DNA of 64,000 nucleotides, taken from assembly GCA_023333565.1 (NCBI GenBank), contig JAJKFH010001315.1:2456501-2520500 (forward strand), written 5' to 3'. Origin of the DNA: Puffinus mauretanicus (taxonomy: Eukaryota > Chordata > Aves > Procellariiformes > Procellariidae). Under the pieces are notes generated by a model. The model was given only the letters and a program-made list of their open reading frames with translations, did not search any database and had not been told where the DNA came from. The position numbers and the translations under genes were made by a program. Below are positions 1 to 10,622 of the stretch, in pieces (position 1 is the first letter of the stretch; the number at the start of each line of letters is the position of its first letter).

Positions 1-350
1 GGGGGCTTACAAGAAAGCTGGAGAAGGACTCTTTATCAGGGAGTCTAGTGATAGGATAAGGGGCTCTTAAGCAGAAAGAGGGTAGATTTGGATTAGATAT
101 TGGGAAGAAATTCTTCACTGTGAGGGTGGTGAGACACTGGAACAGGCTGCCCGAGAAGCTGTGGGTGCCCCATCCCTGGAAGTGTTCAAGGCCAGGTTGG
201 ATGGGGCTTTGAGCAACCTGGTCTAGTGGAAGATATCCCTGCCCATGGCAAGGGGGTTGGAACTACATGATCTTTAAGGTCCCTTCCAACCCAAACCATT
301 CTTCACTATATGGTGAAAATTAAAATCACCAAGCTCTATGATTCTATGAC
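1..350 (+). mobile_element. CR1 LINE, 3' end (left part outside window)
   Basis: This is the C-terminal ORF2 region and 3' UTR of a CR1 non-LTR retrotransposon. The sequence follows the family's usual 3' order: the GAAATTCTTCACTGTGAGGG block, the AACAGGCTGCCC block, the TGGAAGTGTTCAAGGCC block, then GATCTTTAAGGTCCCTTCC. It ends in the octamer-type tail TATGATTCTATGAC (337-350). Between CATTCT and that tail lies an extra stretch (about 303-336) that the other CR1 copies here lack, except the one ending at 13330. The 5' part is cut by the window edge, so total length is unknown. It is not functional on its own. Confidence 0.93.
297..336 (+). repeat. 40-bp CR1 tail extension, copy A, with hairpin
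   Basis: These 40 bases match 13291-13330 exactly. They include a 6-bp inverted repeat TGGTGA/TCACCA around a 9-base A/T loop (about 311-331). In this copy the canonical CR1 octamer tail follows directly. The segment therefore appears to sit inside the CR1 3' end and not in flanking DNA. Confidence 0.85.
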
Positions 351-1249
351 TTAGATTTACTTCTCACTTCCAAGCACACCTACTATCTGTGGCATCCATT
401 TCTCCCCAGTTTGGCTGCTTAGTTTACCCATTTTTTCAAACAAATTTCGTTTTGGAAAAGATTCCTATTCTGCCTCAAAACAGAATGATTTTTTCTGCGT
501 TTGTCTTTTAAATAAAATTTGAATCTGTGTTCTACTGCTTTTTAATCATCTATGGATAGAAATGTTGAAAAAAAAAAGTTTTTTACATACTAGTTTAATT
601 TAGATTCAGATGAAATAAATTTTGAATTTGCAGTACCAAGAAGTCTGCAAAAGTGTTTAATTGTCGCAGAGTTGTTTGAGGATCAAGATAATTACAGTAT
701 ACAGGATAAGAGAAAATATAATATACTGGCATCCTATGTCTATTCAGCTAATCTTCATCCCTTGATAGATGCTCAAACGCAGTATTTTCATAAACTGACT
801 TAAAAAAAACGGTGATTCTCTTAATAGATACAAACAACATGATAAAGAACTCAAAGTATTTAACCATTTAAATCATATTCCATGCAAAATAACCTTAAAA
901 ATGTGATGGAGTCTCAAACGTTCATGGATTATGCTCATAGAAGGCTTTAAGTTAAAGATCAATGTGCATACACAGCAAAACAAAATCTGTTACGAAACAA
1001 GCTAATATAAACTGCAGCATCACCGCTAATAACCAAATAACAATGAGTTTCATTGCATTTACTCTTTGATCCTTGTTTCCAAAGGCTTTGGCATTCAAAC
1101 TGAATTTACCGCCACACCATTTTGAAGACTTAATTTTGTATAAGACCTTACAGGTCTGGGAAGGAATTCGCTGCTGTATGTGGCCAAGGTCTCCCTGCCC
1201 ACCCACAAGTGCTGCAACACTGTTCTTTTGTGGGTCTCTATTTCAAATT
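351..1249. other. AT-rich unique DNA, no gene seen
   Basis: Roughly 900 bp follow the CR1 tail. Open frames on both strands are short and resemble no protein I know. There is an A-run flanking T-run near 570-590. I see no recognisable repeat or signal. Confidence 0.6.
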
Positions 1250-1450
1250 CATGTTATGGGAATTACTATAGCAAGAACCCCTTGTTGCTAGCCAGGCTAG
1301 GAGCAAGGGGAGGAGTTCATTGCAATGTTAAACCCTATAACCTGGCCCAAAGGGACCAGGGGTGGAGATTATAATGGAAATACCTTTAAATTGTTGTAAC
1401 CCATGATTTGAGTTGCATGTTATAGGAATGACTATAGCAGGAACCACCTG
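1250..1450 (+). repeat. Imperfect 35-bp direct repeat inside LTR-like block
   Basis: Positions 1250-1284 and 1416-1450 both read CATGTTAT-R-GGAAT-K-ACTATAGC and continue to a CCTTG/CCTG end. They match at 30 of 35 positions, offset by 166 bp. The sequences diverge straight after. This could be a duplicated regulatory block within one LTR, or the start of a second LTR copy inserted in the first. Confidence 0.75.
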
Positions 1451-1850
1451 AACCAATGGAGGACAAGCCTTACAAGAAGCAGTGCAAGCGCAGCAGTGAC
1501 CGGACCTGAGCTGGCTTTGGTGCCCAGTAACTCCACGCAACACACCACCTCTCCTGTCCTGAGTGACCACCATAACAGATAGAGCCCAAAGTCATGGACT
1601 AAATGAACTCAATGGACGTTTTGTAGACATTTGCAGACATTTTAAAGACATTTTATAGGGGTGGTCCATAGACTAAGGGAATGATATCTGTGTATTATAT
1701 CAAAGGATGGGAAGGGGGTGGTGGTTAATGAGGTTGTATTGGATAGTGTGAGACCTGAGCATGACATAAATGGTATGGAATAAGGGGTGGAGAATTTCAT
1801 GCTGTGTAATAAACCAAATGTTATTTTAAAAGCATACACCACATACTTGA
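1250..1850 (+). mobile_element. Candidate ERVL-like solo LTR
   Basis: A block of different composition from its flanks begins TGTTATGGGAATTACTATAG at 1252, which resembles the 5' TGTTATRG start of avian ERVL-type LTRs. An AATAAA signal lies at 1808-1813. The block also has three short AGACATTT-like units near 1626-1655 and two copies of a 35-bp motif. I found no internal gag/pol region, no clear 3' CA end and no convincing target-site duplication, so it may be a solo LTR, a partial LTR or another interspersed repeat. Strand is inferred from the TG start and the AATAAA. The class is assigned from memory of the family's general look, not from an alignment. Confidence 0.45.
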
Positions 1851-4800
1851 GTATAAAATGCAGTGGTAGGAAACGAAAACTGTCTTGTAATTTTTTTGCG
1901 TTTCACTGATTTTAAGATTGACTGTAGCTTGGCTGTATTATTACATATATATTTAGGCTTTCTAATAGCTGCCATCATTTCCTTCTGACTTTCCACAGAC
2001 CCATATAGCCATTTTGATAACTGGGCATCACATTTCAGCATTGCCCTTTCTTCTTTGAACACCCCCACTACAGCCTTAATCATAGAGTAACTGAACTGAC
2101 CAGATGGCCAGCTTGATTTCAGAAAGCGCAAAGTGAACATAGTATTTCACACTCCTCATGCCCAGGTCGTATCATGGCTTAATGCTTTTTTTCTTATGAG
2201 TTAATTTCCTATAAATAATTTTCTGCTCCATGCATTACGCTACTTGGGATACTCTGTTTCTTTCCTCCTTCCACTTTCAACTCTGTGCATTATCACAGGC
2301 TCACCTGTGCATGAATTACTGTATCTCTACTCTGAAGATACTGGCATCCATTCATTCAGATTCATCTTAAAAATTTACATCTTCCTCATGACTAAATTTG
2401 AGCAAATTCATACACAATTCTAAAAGCCAAACATTTAAGCAGTCTGCACTAATGGCATTGCCAGTATTTGTCCTCCACTACTGACTGCACCCTAACAAGG
2501 ATTATTCTATTGCTCCTAAACTAAGAGGTTTAGACTGAGAACCACAAAATTACTTCAGATCCTATCTTCTATCAATTTATTTGGAAAAGAGACACTAAAA
2601 TAGTTTAAGACCTAAATACCTTTAAAGATTTGCAGTCAGGTTCTTGAGCTGAAACAGAACCTCTTGTTTTAGACTGAGGCAACCTTCTAAGCAACAAGCA
2701 TAGGGAAAATGTCAAGATCAATTCTGAGTCAAGGCACAAGTATCAATAGCATTCAGTTTCAGCCTGGCCATTCTTCTATGATATGGAGAAATATTTCTTA
2801 GGAACTATATTACAGAACCTTTGCTCCTACTGCTTATTAACTGCCTTCTTCCATCAGTGTAGAAAGTTTTCTATGTGGTAACTTTATAGGGAAATAATAC
2901 CCATCTTTGTTTTAATCAGTGAAGGGAAAATTGTTACACGTAAGTTGTTTGTACAGTGTGTAGTTGAATTTCAGATACAGACTGGAGATAAGACTAGGAA
3001 AGGGCAATTAATATGACCAGGAAAGGTAAGAGCCATTAAAAACTAAAAAATACAAAGCAAACTACAAAACCCCTAAATCAGATCTGAGTTTGACTTCCAT
3101 CTTAGCCTCTGCCATGCTTCCATGAATCTGAGCTGAATATCTTTTTAGACTTAATGTAATTATCTACAAAAATACTTAATATTACATGCTGGAGTTCTGC
3201 TCATTTTAAAGAGAATTTTTCTCAACAGTCCATGTTAATAATACAGTTTACTTTTTCCCTTGTGCAATACTTGAGTTTATCAGATAAAATCAAAACCATT
3301 GACTATGGAAATACTGAAAGATGCTTTTTATGATAACCTAGCAACAATTTATTCCCACTAACATCTCTCAGCAAGTAAATGTTAAGATGAATGTCGCTGC
3401 TTGGCAAAAAAGATCAGAGCCATTAAAAAGGCATAAGCATATAGCTTAGTTGAGGAAAATCAGAAAATTTCTAAAAACTCTTGGATCTGCTTTTCATTCT
3501 CCAATGAACAGAAATACATACATGCACAGAAGCTCATCTTTTACTCACAGGTCTCCTGCCTCTCCTACAATCCACAATCCTAGTCACCTCTTCACCAAGT
3601 ACTTAAAATGTAGGTATTCAGAATGTATCAGGCCCTTCATGTGAGCATCCTGGCTGTATGTACTGTGACAGTAATCCAGAATGCATGCACTGCTGGGATC
3701 TGGGCTTGATGTAAAGTGTTTCCGATCTCAGATGTTCTAATCAGGTGATAATCTTTTAACAGATGTGAGGCTATATCCCCCAGCTGAAGAAGGATAAGTC
3801 TAGATTTAGCTAGTTAACATGGCCAACTCTAAAAGGAGCTATCTGTATAATTAGTAGTAACAGCAATGAAAACTTGTAATTGTTCTAGCCTTTCCTGTGA
3901 ACATGTGTTTACTAAAACACATACCTAAGGGACACGGCATGTTTTTAAAAAAACAAGCTTCTGTTCTCAGGTGAAAGGGATAGAGAACTGAAACCAATTC
4001 ATGGCTTGCAATCATCATTCATCCTGGAATAAAAACGCGTGTTTGCTGGTTGGCAGTACTATGTAGTTCAAAATTCAAGAATACAGTAGATAAAGCTGAC
4101 AACGAAGTAAATGTTTCCTGACAACTAAAATCTATAATACTTATAAAGTGTGTGTGTGGTTGCAACTTACTGAAATAAATGCATTGCATTAGAAACCTTA
4201 CACAGTTTCTACTAAAACACATAATCAGACAGTCCAGCAAAAAACATGGACCTTATCAGCAAGGATATTGTGCATTTAGTTTGCCAGCTAATCTTTTTCC
4301 AGAGGCAGGTTCAAGCAAACTTGCTTGATTTCACATTGTTAGTCTTAATTACAACCCAAAATGCAGACCACAATTTAAGGGGGAAATTACTGTGGGGGGT
4401 GAGGGGAGAACAGGCCTAGTGCGTTCAGCGTTTGGATTGATTTGTAGTGCAAAGGCACAAATCTCTCGGTACCTCTGCAAAGGAATTCTTGCCACTTTCC
4501 ACCTTGTAGCATTCGTATCAGGAGACCCTGAGAAGCCAGCCAGCAGGATGAGGTTCTGGGGTAATTACAGGTCAGGAATCAGTGGCAGCCTTAACAGCTG
4601 GCTGTTGATTTAAGATGAAACTCAAGCCCTGTATAAAGGGCCTGAAAAAGAACTATACAAGACTTCATGCAGTGCTTGAGCCCTGAACAATGTAACTACG
4701 CATTTGTAAAGCCAAATACTACAACAGCAGTCTCTTTTGTAGGGCAAACCAATCGTTCCTTGCGCTTCTTGCACTTACGGGCAATTAAGGCCTGAACTTG

Positions 4801-5214
4801 ATCACGACACTCAAATTATTTTTTGTTTAGTAAATACAAAATAAAAAACATTTTTAAAGATAAAATGGTTGATCAAATGAGTTATTTGAGATGTTGCTTC
4901 GCAGAACTTTTACAACACAGAAATAACAAGTTTACTGCTTTTTTTTTTTTTTCTGTGTTTATGTTGCATCATTCACTTATCTTCATATCTAGATATGTGA
5001 ACCTAGTACCCTATTTTCTAATCTGTTCATCCAGGTGTCATCTTCTCTTTCAAATATATATGCAAGTTCCTCAAGGAAGAAGAATTAAAAATGTAAACAT
5101 TTCCAAAGTCACTCCTGATACTACAGCAGGAGCTGGAAGTGATAAATGATATCCAAAGTACGGCGTGTTGTACATGCAGGTACCATTACAAGCAACTCAT
5201 GGCCTTTATAAACA
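1851..5214. other. AT-rich unique DNA; one unidentified minus-strand ORF
   Basis: No recognisable gene. A 104-codon open frame on the minus strand (2140 to 1826) overlaps the end of the LTR-like block. It has a lysine-rich C-terminal half (for example KSVKRKK) but resembles no family I know, and I do not call it a gene. Around 4390-4790 composition is less AT-rich, with a TATAAAG at about 4632, but there is no supporting promoter context. A T-run lies near 4939-4952. Confidence 0.5.
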
Positions 5215-5322
5215 ATCATTCACAAGGGGCAATAACTCACTAACAATCACACAGTAAATCAATGGAAGAGTCAGAAGTAAATCTTCCAGTCTAATGCCCT
5301 TTCCATGTGGTCATTGTGCCTC
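5215..5322 (-). mobile_element. Probable ancient MIR-type SINE remnant
   Basis: The + strand reads AATCACACAGTAAATCAATGG, then AAGAGTCAGAAGTAAATCTTCC, then AGTCTAATGCCCTTTCC. This follows the order of a reverse-complemented MIR/CORE-type SINE: a CACACAGTAAGT-like block, a GGCAGAGCC-like block, an AACCCAGGTCT-like block, then a CCAGTGCTCTTTCCAC-like block. Divergence is high, as expected for an amniote-age relic. The match is by eye, and edges are approximate. Confidence 0.4.
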
Positions 5323-6724
5323 TTTACGGATCTGCCCACAAGTAACAATGGCATTGCAACAGCATATTAAAAGTGTGCCTTCTCAATGGATTACATGTAG
5401 TAATGGTCTCCATCTACAAATCAAATATCGGTTCCTTTGTTACAACAGCTTTCAGAACGGGCCTTTCCAAAAAGATTTTATTTTCTATCAAACTAGTATA
5501 AGAACCAACAAGAAATGCAGCATAAGTAACAGTATGTACTGAAGCATATTCTAGATGCCGATTTTGGAATACATATAGGAGACGTTTTAATTTGCACACT
5601 CTTTTGTAAAAGATTTAGGAATCAACCATACACAGTAACAGCAAGGTATGGAGGCACTTTACTGGTCCAGGGATAAAACCATGCATTTATAACTGATGGA
5701 CAGAAGAACATTCTGCTGAAAATGATATATATGAAAGTTTTATGCGCATGGAGCCTGAGAAAGAGGGATAAAACACTGCATTAATGTTATAGATTAACTT
5801 GACAAGACAGCTGATCCCATTGTGCTCACATTAAGTGAATATGAGGTTCACTGAGTGTTAACACCGACAAGGAATTATTTTCTGTAGAGACTGCTCAGAT
5901 AAATTCTGGTCAAAGTATTATTACCCTTGCATACGAAAGCAATCTCTTGAAGTGATATAAAAGTTGTATTTTCAATTTTCTTTAATTTTTCTGACATTAA
6001 CTTGCGTTTAAAGTCTACTCTTACAGACATTTTTGTGATACTCAGTACAAACAGTAAGTATTTTTTGTATTTTGTGTTTTTTACCAAAATGAGAAAATAA
6101 TGTAAAAATCATGAGTAAAATTAGGTAAGTAAATTAAGTGAGTATAAAACTTTCGAGTAAGTCAAATAATAAAGAAAATTATGAAATAACTATTTTTTAA
6201 TAAGTTCCTTTTGGGGCTAGATGTGATCGCTAGCAAGGCCACTTGTCAGGAGCAGTTTTATATAATAGCTATTTGTTAACTCCTAAACTTACTCATATAG
6301 GTACTTTCATAGTCTCAATGGTAAGAATTATTTCCCTTTGGATTATTGTCATCCCCTTTGGTACTGAGAACTTTTCCATCATGTATGCTTATGCTTAATT
6401 TTTCTAGTGTACAAAATCCAATGAGATTACACATGATTGTGGAGTTAGGAATGAGCTATTTTTGTGGTCACAAATCTATTCTTTACCAATACTTTCTTTT
6501 GATATTTCGATAATACAACATGGAAAGTAATTATCAGATAAACTTAGAAACAACAAATATTAAAAAAGAAAATAATTGTAAAATTCTTCCTAAAATCATC
6601 TTCCCATTATTTTAATGGGAAGCAAGCATGAAATGCATCAGACCTAGAAAGTGAAACTGTGTAGTAAAGGAATCATTCCCTTTCAGTGTGTTGGCTAACT
6701 TAAAAAAACAAACCAAAGCAAAAT
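5323..6724. other. Unique AT-rich DNA, no gene seen
   Basis: No recognisable gene or repeat. Composition is very AT-rich from about 5980 to 6200 and again around 6500-6600. Open frames are short and unrelated to known proteins. Confidence 0.6.
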
Positions 6725-7945
6725 GTAAGCACTGTAAAGGACAACAAAAAGAGGTTTTTAAAATGTGTTAACAGCAAAAGGAGAAGCAGAGATAACATTG
6801 GTCCATTGTTTGATGAGGTCAGTCAATAGGGATGTAGACAAAGCAGAGATGTTTAATGCCTTCTTTGCCTCTGTCTTCAACACCAATGATGGGCCCCGGG
6901 ACCCCTGGAACCCTGTGTTGGAAGACCATGACTAGGTGGATGATAAACTCCCAGCTAACCCATGTTCAAGACCTGCTGCTCCAGCTGGATGCGCATAAAT
7001 CTATGGGGCCCGATGGGATTCATCACAGGGTACTGAAAGAGCTGGCCGATGTCATTGTGGGACCTCTCTCCGTTATTTTTCAATGGCCTTGGGAGTCTGG
7101 AGAGGTTCCAGTCGACTGGAAGCTGGCAAATGTTGTCCCAATTTTCAACAAGGGTAAGAAGGAAGACCCTGGTAATTACAGGCCTCTTAGTGCCTGGTAA
7201 AATTATGGAGGTGGTTATTCTGGGAGTTATTGAAAAATACTTGAGAGACAACACAGTCATTGGTCACAGTCACCATGGGTTCATGAGGGGAAAGTCCTGC
7301 TTAACCAACTTAGTTTCCTTTTATGACAAGGTCACCCACCTAGTTGACCAAGGGAAGCCACTAGATGTGGTGGGTTTGGATTTTAGCAAAGCTTTTGATA
7401 CTGTCTCTCACAATATCCTTCTGGATAAAATGTCCAGCACACAGCTAGACAAGTCCATAATACGTTGGGTGAGCAATTGGCTGATGGGTTGGGCTCAAAG
7501 GATTATAGTAAATGGGGTCACATCAGGCTGGCGGCCAGTCACCAGTGGGGTTCCCCAGGGCTTGATTTTAGGGCCAGTGCTCTTTAATGTTTTTATAAAT
7601 GATCTGGACGCAGGAATCAAATGGACATTAAGTAAATTTGCCGACGATACTAAACTAGGAGGAGCTGCGGACCCCCTTGAGGGTAGATAGGCCCTACAGA
7701 AAGATCTGCATAGAGTAGAGAGCTGGGCAATCACCAACCGTATGAAATTTAACAAGCGCAAGTGCCAGATTCTCCACCTGGGATGGGGTAATCCTGGTTA
7801 TACATACAAACTGGGGGACAAAAGGCTGGAGACCAGCCCTACAGAAAGAGATCTGGGGGTTTGGGTTGATGGCAAGGTGAATGTGAGTCAACAGTGTGCC
7901 CTGGCAGCCAAAAGGGCCAACTGTGTCCTGCGGTGCATCAAGAAG
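6725..7945 (+). mobile_element. CR1 LINE (outer, older), 5' segment
   Basis: A 5'-truncated CR1 begins within ORF2 just upstream of the reverse transcriptase. The translated KDNKKRF-like, NIGPLF and NAFFAS blocks precede the RT fingers. It runs to the CIK codons at about 7942 and is then interrupted by a second CR1. The rest of this copy resumes at 10044. AAG occurs at both broken ends (7943-7945 and 10044-10046), which is either a tiny target duplication or microhomology. Its 5' edge is approximate because the first codons are diverged. Confidence 0.93.
6734..7944 (+). pseudogene. CR1 ORF2 reverse transcriptase remnant (outer copy)
   Basis: In CR1, ORF2 encodes an endonuclease and the reverse transcriptase that performs target-primed reverse transcription. 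Only the RT part is present here. Visible motifs are HKSMGPDGIH and KEDPGNYRP in one frame (to about 7197). After a frameshift near 7190, the other frame holds [10 protein letters not shown] (about 7376-7405), GVPQG (near 7550) and the catalytic FADD at 7637-7648. A TAG stop at 7688-7690 ends that frame, which then reopens through KFNKRKCQILHLG. The frame shift, the stop and the nested insertion make it non-functional. The N-terminal endonuclease is absent through 5' truncation. Confidence 0.9.
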
Positions 7946-9920
7946 GGGGAGCTCTGGCTGGGACTCAGGAAAAAAAGGAGAGTTTACCACCTTTGGAAGA
8001 AGAGGCAGGCAACTCAAGAAGAGTACAGGGATCTCGTTAGGTCATGCAGAGAGGAAATTAGAAAGGCAAAAGCCCAGCTAGAGCTCAACCTGGCCACTGT
8101 CGTGAGAGACAACAAAAAATGCTTTTACAAGTATATTAATGACAAAAGGAGAGCCAAGGAGGATCTCCGTCCTCTATTGGATGCGGGGGGAACGTTGCCA
8201 CCAAGGACGAGGATAAGGCTGAGGTACTTAATTCCTTCTTTGCCTCAGTCTTCAATAGTCAGAGCAGTTATCCTCAGGCCACTCAGCCCCCTGAGCTCGA
8301 AGACAGGGACAGTGAGCAGGATAAACCCCCCACAATCCAAGAGGAAGAAGTTAACGACCTGCTACACCACCTGGATGCTCACAAGTCTATGGGGTCGGAC
8401 AGGATCCACCCGAGGGTACTGAGGGAGCTGGCGGAGGAGCTTGCCAAGCCACTCTCCATATTTTACCAGCAGTCCTGGTTAACTGGGGAGGTCCTGGACG
8501 ACTGGAGGCTTGCCAATGTGACGCCCATCTACAAGAAGGGCCGGAAGGAGGATCCGGGGAACTACAGGCCAGTCAGCCTTACCTAGGGAAGGCTGGGGAA
8601 GATTATGGAGTGGTTCGTTTTGAGGACGCTCACAAGCCATGTCTGGGAAAACCAGGGGATCAGGCCCAGCCAGCACGGGTTCATGGCAGGCAGGTCCTGC
8701 TTGACCAACCTGATCTCCTTCTATGACCAGGTGACCCGCCTCGTGGATGAGGGAAAGGCTGTGGATGTGGTCTACCTGGACTTCAGTAAAGCCTTTGACA
8801 CTGTCTCCCATGGCATTCTCCTAGAGAAGCTGGCGGCTCACAGCTTAGACAGGTACACTCTTCGCTGGGTAAAAAACTGGCTGGACGGCCGAGCCCAGAG
8901 AGTTGTGGTCAACGGAGTTAAATCCAGTTGGCGGCCGGTCACGAGCAGTGTTCCCCAGGGCTCAGTACTGGGGCCAGTCCTGTTCAATATCTTTATCAAT
9001 GATCTGGATGAGGGGATCGAGTGCTCCCTCAGTAAGTTTGCAGACGACACCAAGCTGGGCGGGAGTGTTGATCTGCTCGAGGGTAGGAAGGCTCTGCAGA
9101 GGGACCTGAACAGGCTGGATCGATGGGCTGAGGCCAGCTGTATGAGGTTCAACAAGGCCAAGTGCCGGGTCCTGCACTTCAGCCACAACAACCCCATGCA
9201 ACGTTACAGGCTTGGGGAAGAGTGGCTGGAAAGCTGCCCAGAGGAAAAGGACCTGGGGGTGCTCATTGACAGCTGGCTGAACATGAGCCGGCAGTGTGCT
9301 CAGGTGGCCAAGAAGGCCAATGGCATCCTGGCCTGTATCAGAAATAGCATGGCCAGCAGGAGCAGGGAGGTGGTCGTGCCCCTGTACTCGGCACTGGTGA
9401 GGCCGCACCTCGAATACTGTGTTCAGTTTTGGGCCCCTCACTACAAGAAGGACATGGAGGTGCTGGAGCGTGTCCAGAGAAGGGCAACGAAGCTGGTGAA
9501 GGGCCTGGAGCACAAATCTTATGAGGAGCGGCTGAGGGAACTGGGGTTGTTTAGCCTGGAGAAGAGGAGGCTGAGGGGAGACCTCATCGCGCTCTACAAC
9601 TACCTGAAAGGAGGTTGTAGTGAGGTGGGTGTTGGTCTCTTCTGCCAAGTAACTAGCGATAGGACGAGAGGAAATGGCCTCAAGTTGCGCCAAGGGAGGT
9701 TTAGATTGGACAGTAGGAGAAATTTCTTTACTGAAGGAGTAGTCAGGCCTTGGAACAGGCTGCCCAGGGAAGTGGTTGAGTCACCAACCCTGGAAGTTTT
9801 TAAAAGACGTGTAGATGAGGCACTTAGGAACATGGTGTAGTGGGCATGGTGGTGTTGGGTTGACGGTTGGACTCAACGATCTTAGAGGTCTTTTCCAACC
9901 TTAATGATTCTATGATTCTA
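7946..9920 (+). mobile_element. CR1 LINE (inner, younger), nested in outer CR1
   Basis: This is a second CR1 of about 1.98 kb inserted into the outer copy in the same orientation. It begins abruptly at an ELWLGLRKKRR coding block, which lies upstream of the RT in CR1 ORF2, so it is 5'-truncated. It continues through the whole RT, the C-terminal region and the 3' UTR, and ends with ATGATTCTATGATTCTA (about 9904-9920). Lower divergence from the other copies and a long open frame suggest it is younger than its host element. It belongs to the same subfamily as the minus-strand fragments at 28939-29509 and 49738-50010, sharing the CAACGATCTTAGAGGTCTTT-type 3' UTR. Confidence 0.95.
7948..9840 (+). 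pseudogene. CR1 ORF2 RT and C-terminal region, nearly intact (inner copy)
   Basis: This is the RT-to-C-terminus part of CR1 ORF2. The upstream stretch (7948 to about 8190) has the LWKK and KAQLELNLAT blocks in one frame. A frameshift near 8190-8200 moves the reading to the frame that is open at 8389-8583 (MGSDRIHPRVLRELA and GNYRPVSLT). A single TAG at 8584-8586 interrupts it, and it is then open without break to 9840. Numbering from the ATG at 8605 (411 codons), the motifs are motif [10 protein letters not shown] (residues 59-67), the SVPQG box (115-119) and catalytic FADD (145-148, bases 9037-9048). The conserved C-terminal blocks [14 protein letters not shown] and [10 protein letters not shown] follow. 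No endonuclease remains, so it could not retrotranspose by itself. Confidence 0.92.
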
Positions 9921-10043
9921 TTTAACAGACATAAAGATGTGGTGCTTAGGGCATGGGTTAGTGGTGGACTTGGCAGTGCTAGGTTAACGGTTGGACTCAA
10001 TGATCTTAAGGGTCTCTTCCAGCCTAGATGATTCTATGATTCT
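9921..10043 (+). mobile_element. CR1 3'-tail fragment, second tail at the nested junction
   Basis: About 120 bp follow straight after the inner CR1 tail and form another CR1 3' end: GTGGTGCTTAGGG, then TTAGTGGTGGACTTGG, then AACGGTTGGACTCAATG, ending GATGATTCTATGATTCT. It differs from the inner element's 3' UTR, so it is a separate, severely 5'-truncated insertion of a different subfamily. The outer CR1 resumes after it. The simplest order is that this short piece entered the outer copy first and the inner CR1 then inserted at its 5' edge. Confidence 0.85.
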
Positions 10044-10622
10044 AAGCACAGCATAGCTAGCTGGTCGAGGGAGGTGATTGTCCCACTCTACACTGCACTG
10101 GTGCAGCCCCAGTACTGTGTGCAGTTTTGGGTGCATCAATATAAGAAGGACATCAACCTATTGGAGTGTGTCCACAGGAAGGCAACCAAGATGGTGAAAG
10201 GCCTCAAGGGCAAGACTTACGAGAAGCTGAGGTCACTTGGCTTGTTCAGCTTAGAGAAGAGAAGGCTGAGGGGTGACCTCATCACAGTCTACAACCTCCT
10301 CAAGGGGGGCAGCAGAGAGGGAGGTGCTGATCTCTCTCTGTGACCAGTGATAGGACACGAGGAAATGGAATGAAGCTGCCTCAGGGGAAGTTCAGATTGG
10401 ACATTAGAAAAAGGTTCTTCACTGAGAGGGTGGTTGGTTACTAGAACAGGCTCGCCACGAAATGGTCACGGCACCAAGCCTGTCAGAGTTCAAGGAGCAT
10501 CTGGATGATGCTCTTAGTTATATGGTTTATTTTTAGGTAGTCCTGCAAGGAGCAGGGAGTTGGACTTATTAGTCCTTGTGTGTCCCTTCCAACTTGAGAC
10601 ATTCTATGATTCTATGATTCTA
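10044..10622 (+). mobile_element. CR1 LINE (outer), 3' segment with broken ORF2 C-terminus
   Basis: This continues the outer CR1 after the nested insertions. Coding similarity resumes with [15 protein letters not shown], exactly where CIKK stopped at 7942, and runs through [19 protein letters not shown] and [10 protein letters not shown] in one frame to a TGA at about 10341. It then continues as degraded 3' coding sequence and 3' UTR and ends ATTCTATGATTCTATGATTC (10601-10620). Joined with 6725-7945, the outer copy measures about 1.8 kb. Confidence 0.93.

Noticed and set aside
3075..3185. Possible second MIR-type SINE (+)
   Set aside because: A few blocks (CCTCTGCCA, TTAGACTTAATG, TTATCTACAAAAA) follow MIR order loosely, but too many gaps are needed to trust it.
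4620..4650. TATAAAG near 4632 as a promoter
   Set aside because: There is no CpG enrichment, initiator or downstream exon. TATA-like words are frequent in AT-rich DNA.
8838..9833. Long minus-strand open frames opposite the inner CR1 (up to 243 codons)
   Set aside because: They are antisense shadows of the CR1 ORF2 frame. The same effect explains the + frames opposite the minus-strand CR1 copies at 29029-29519 and 49829-50302.
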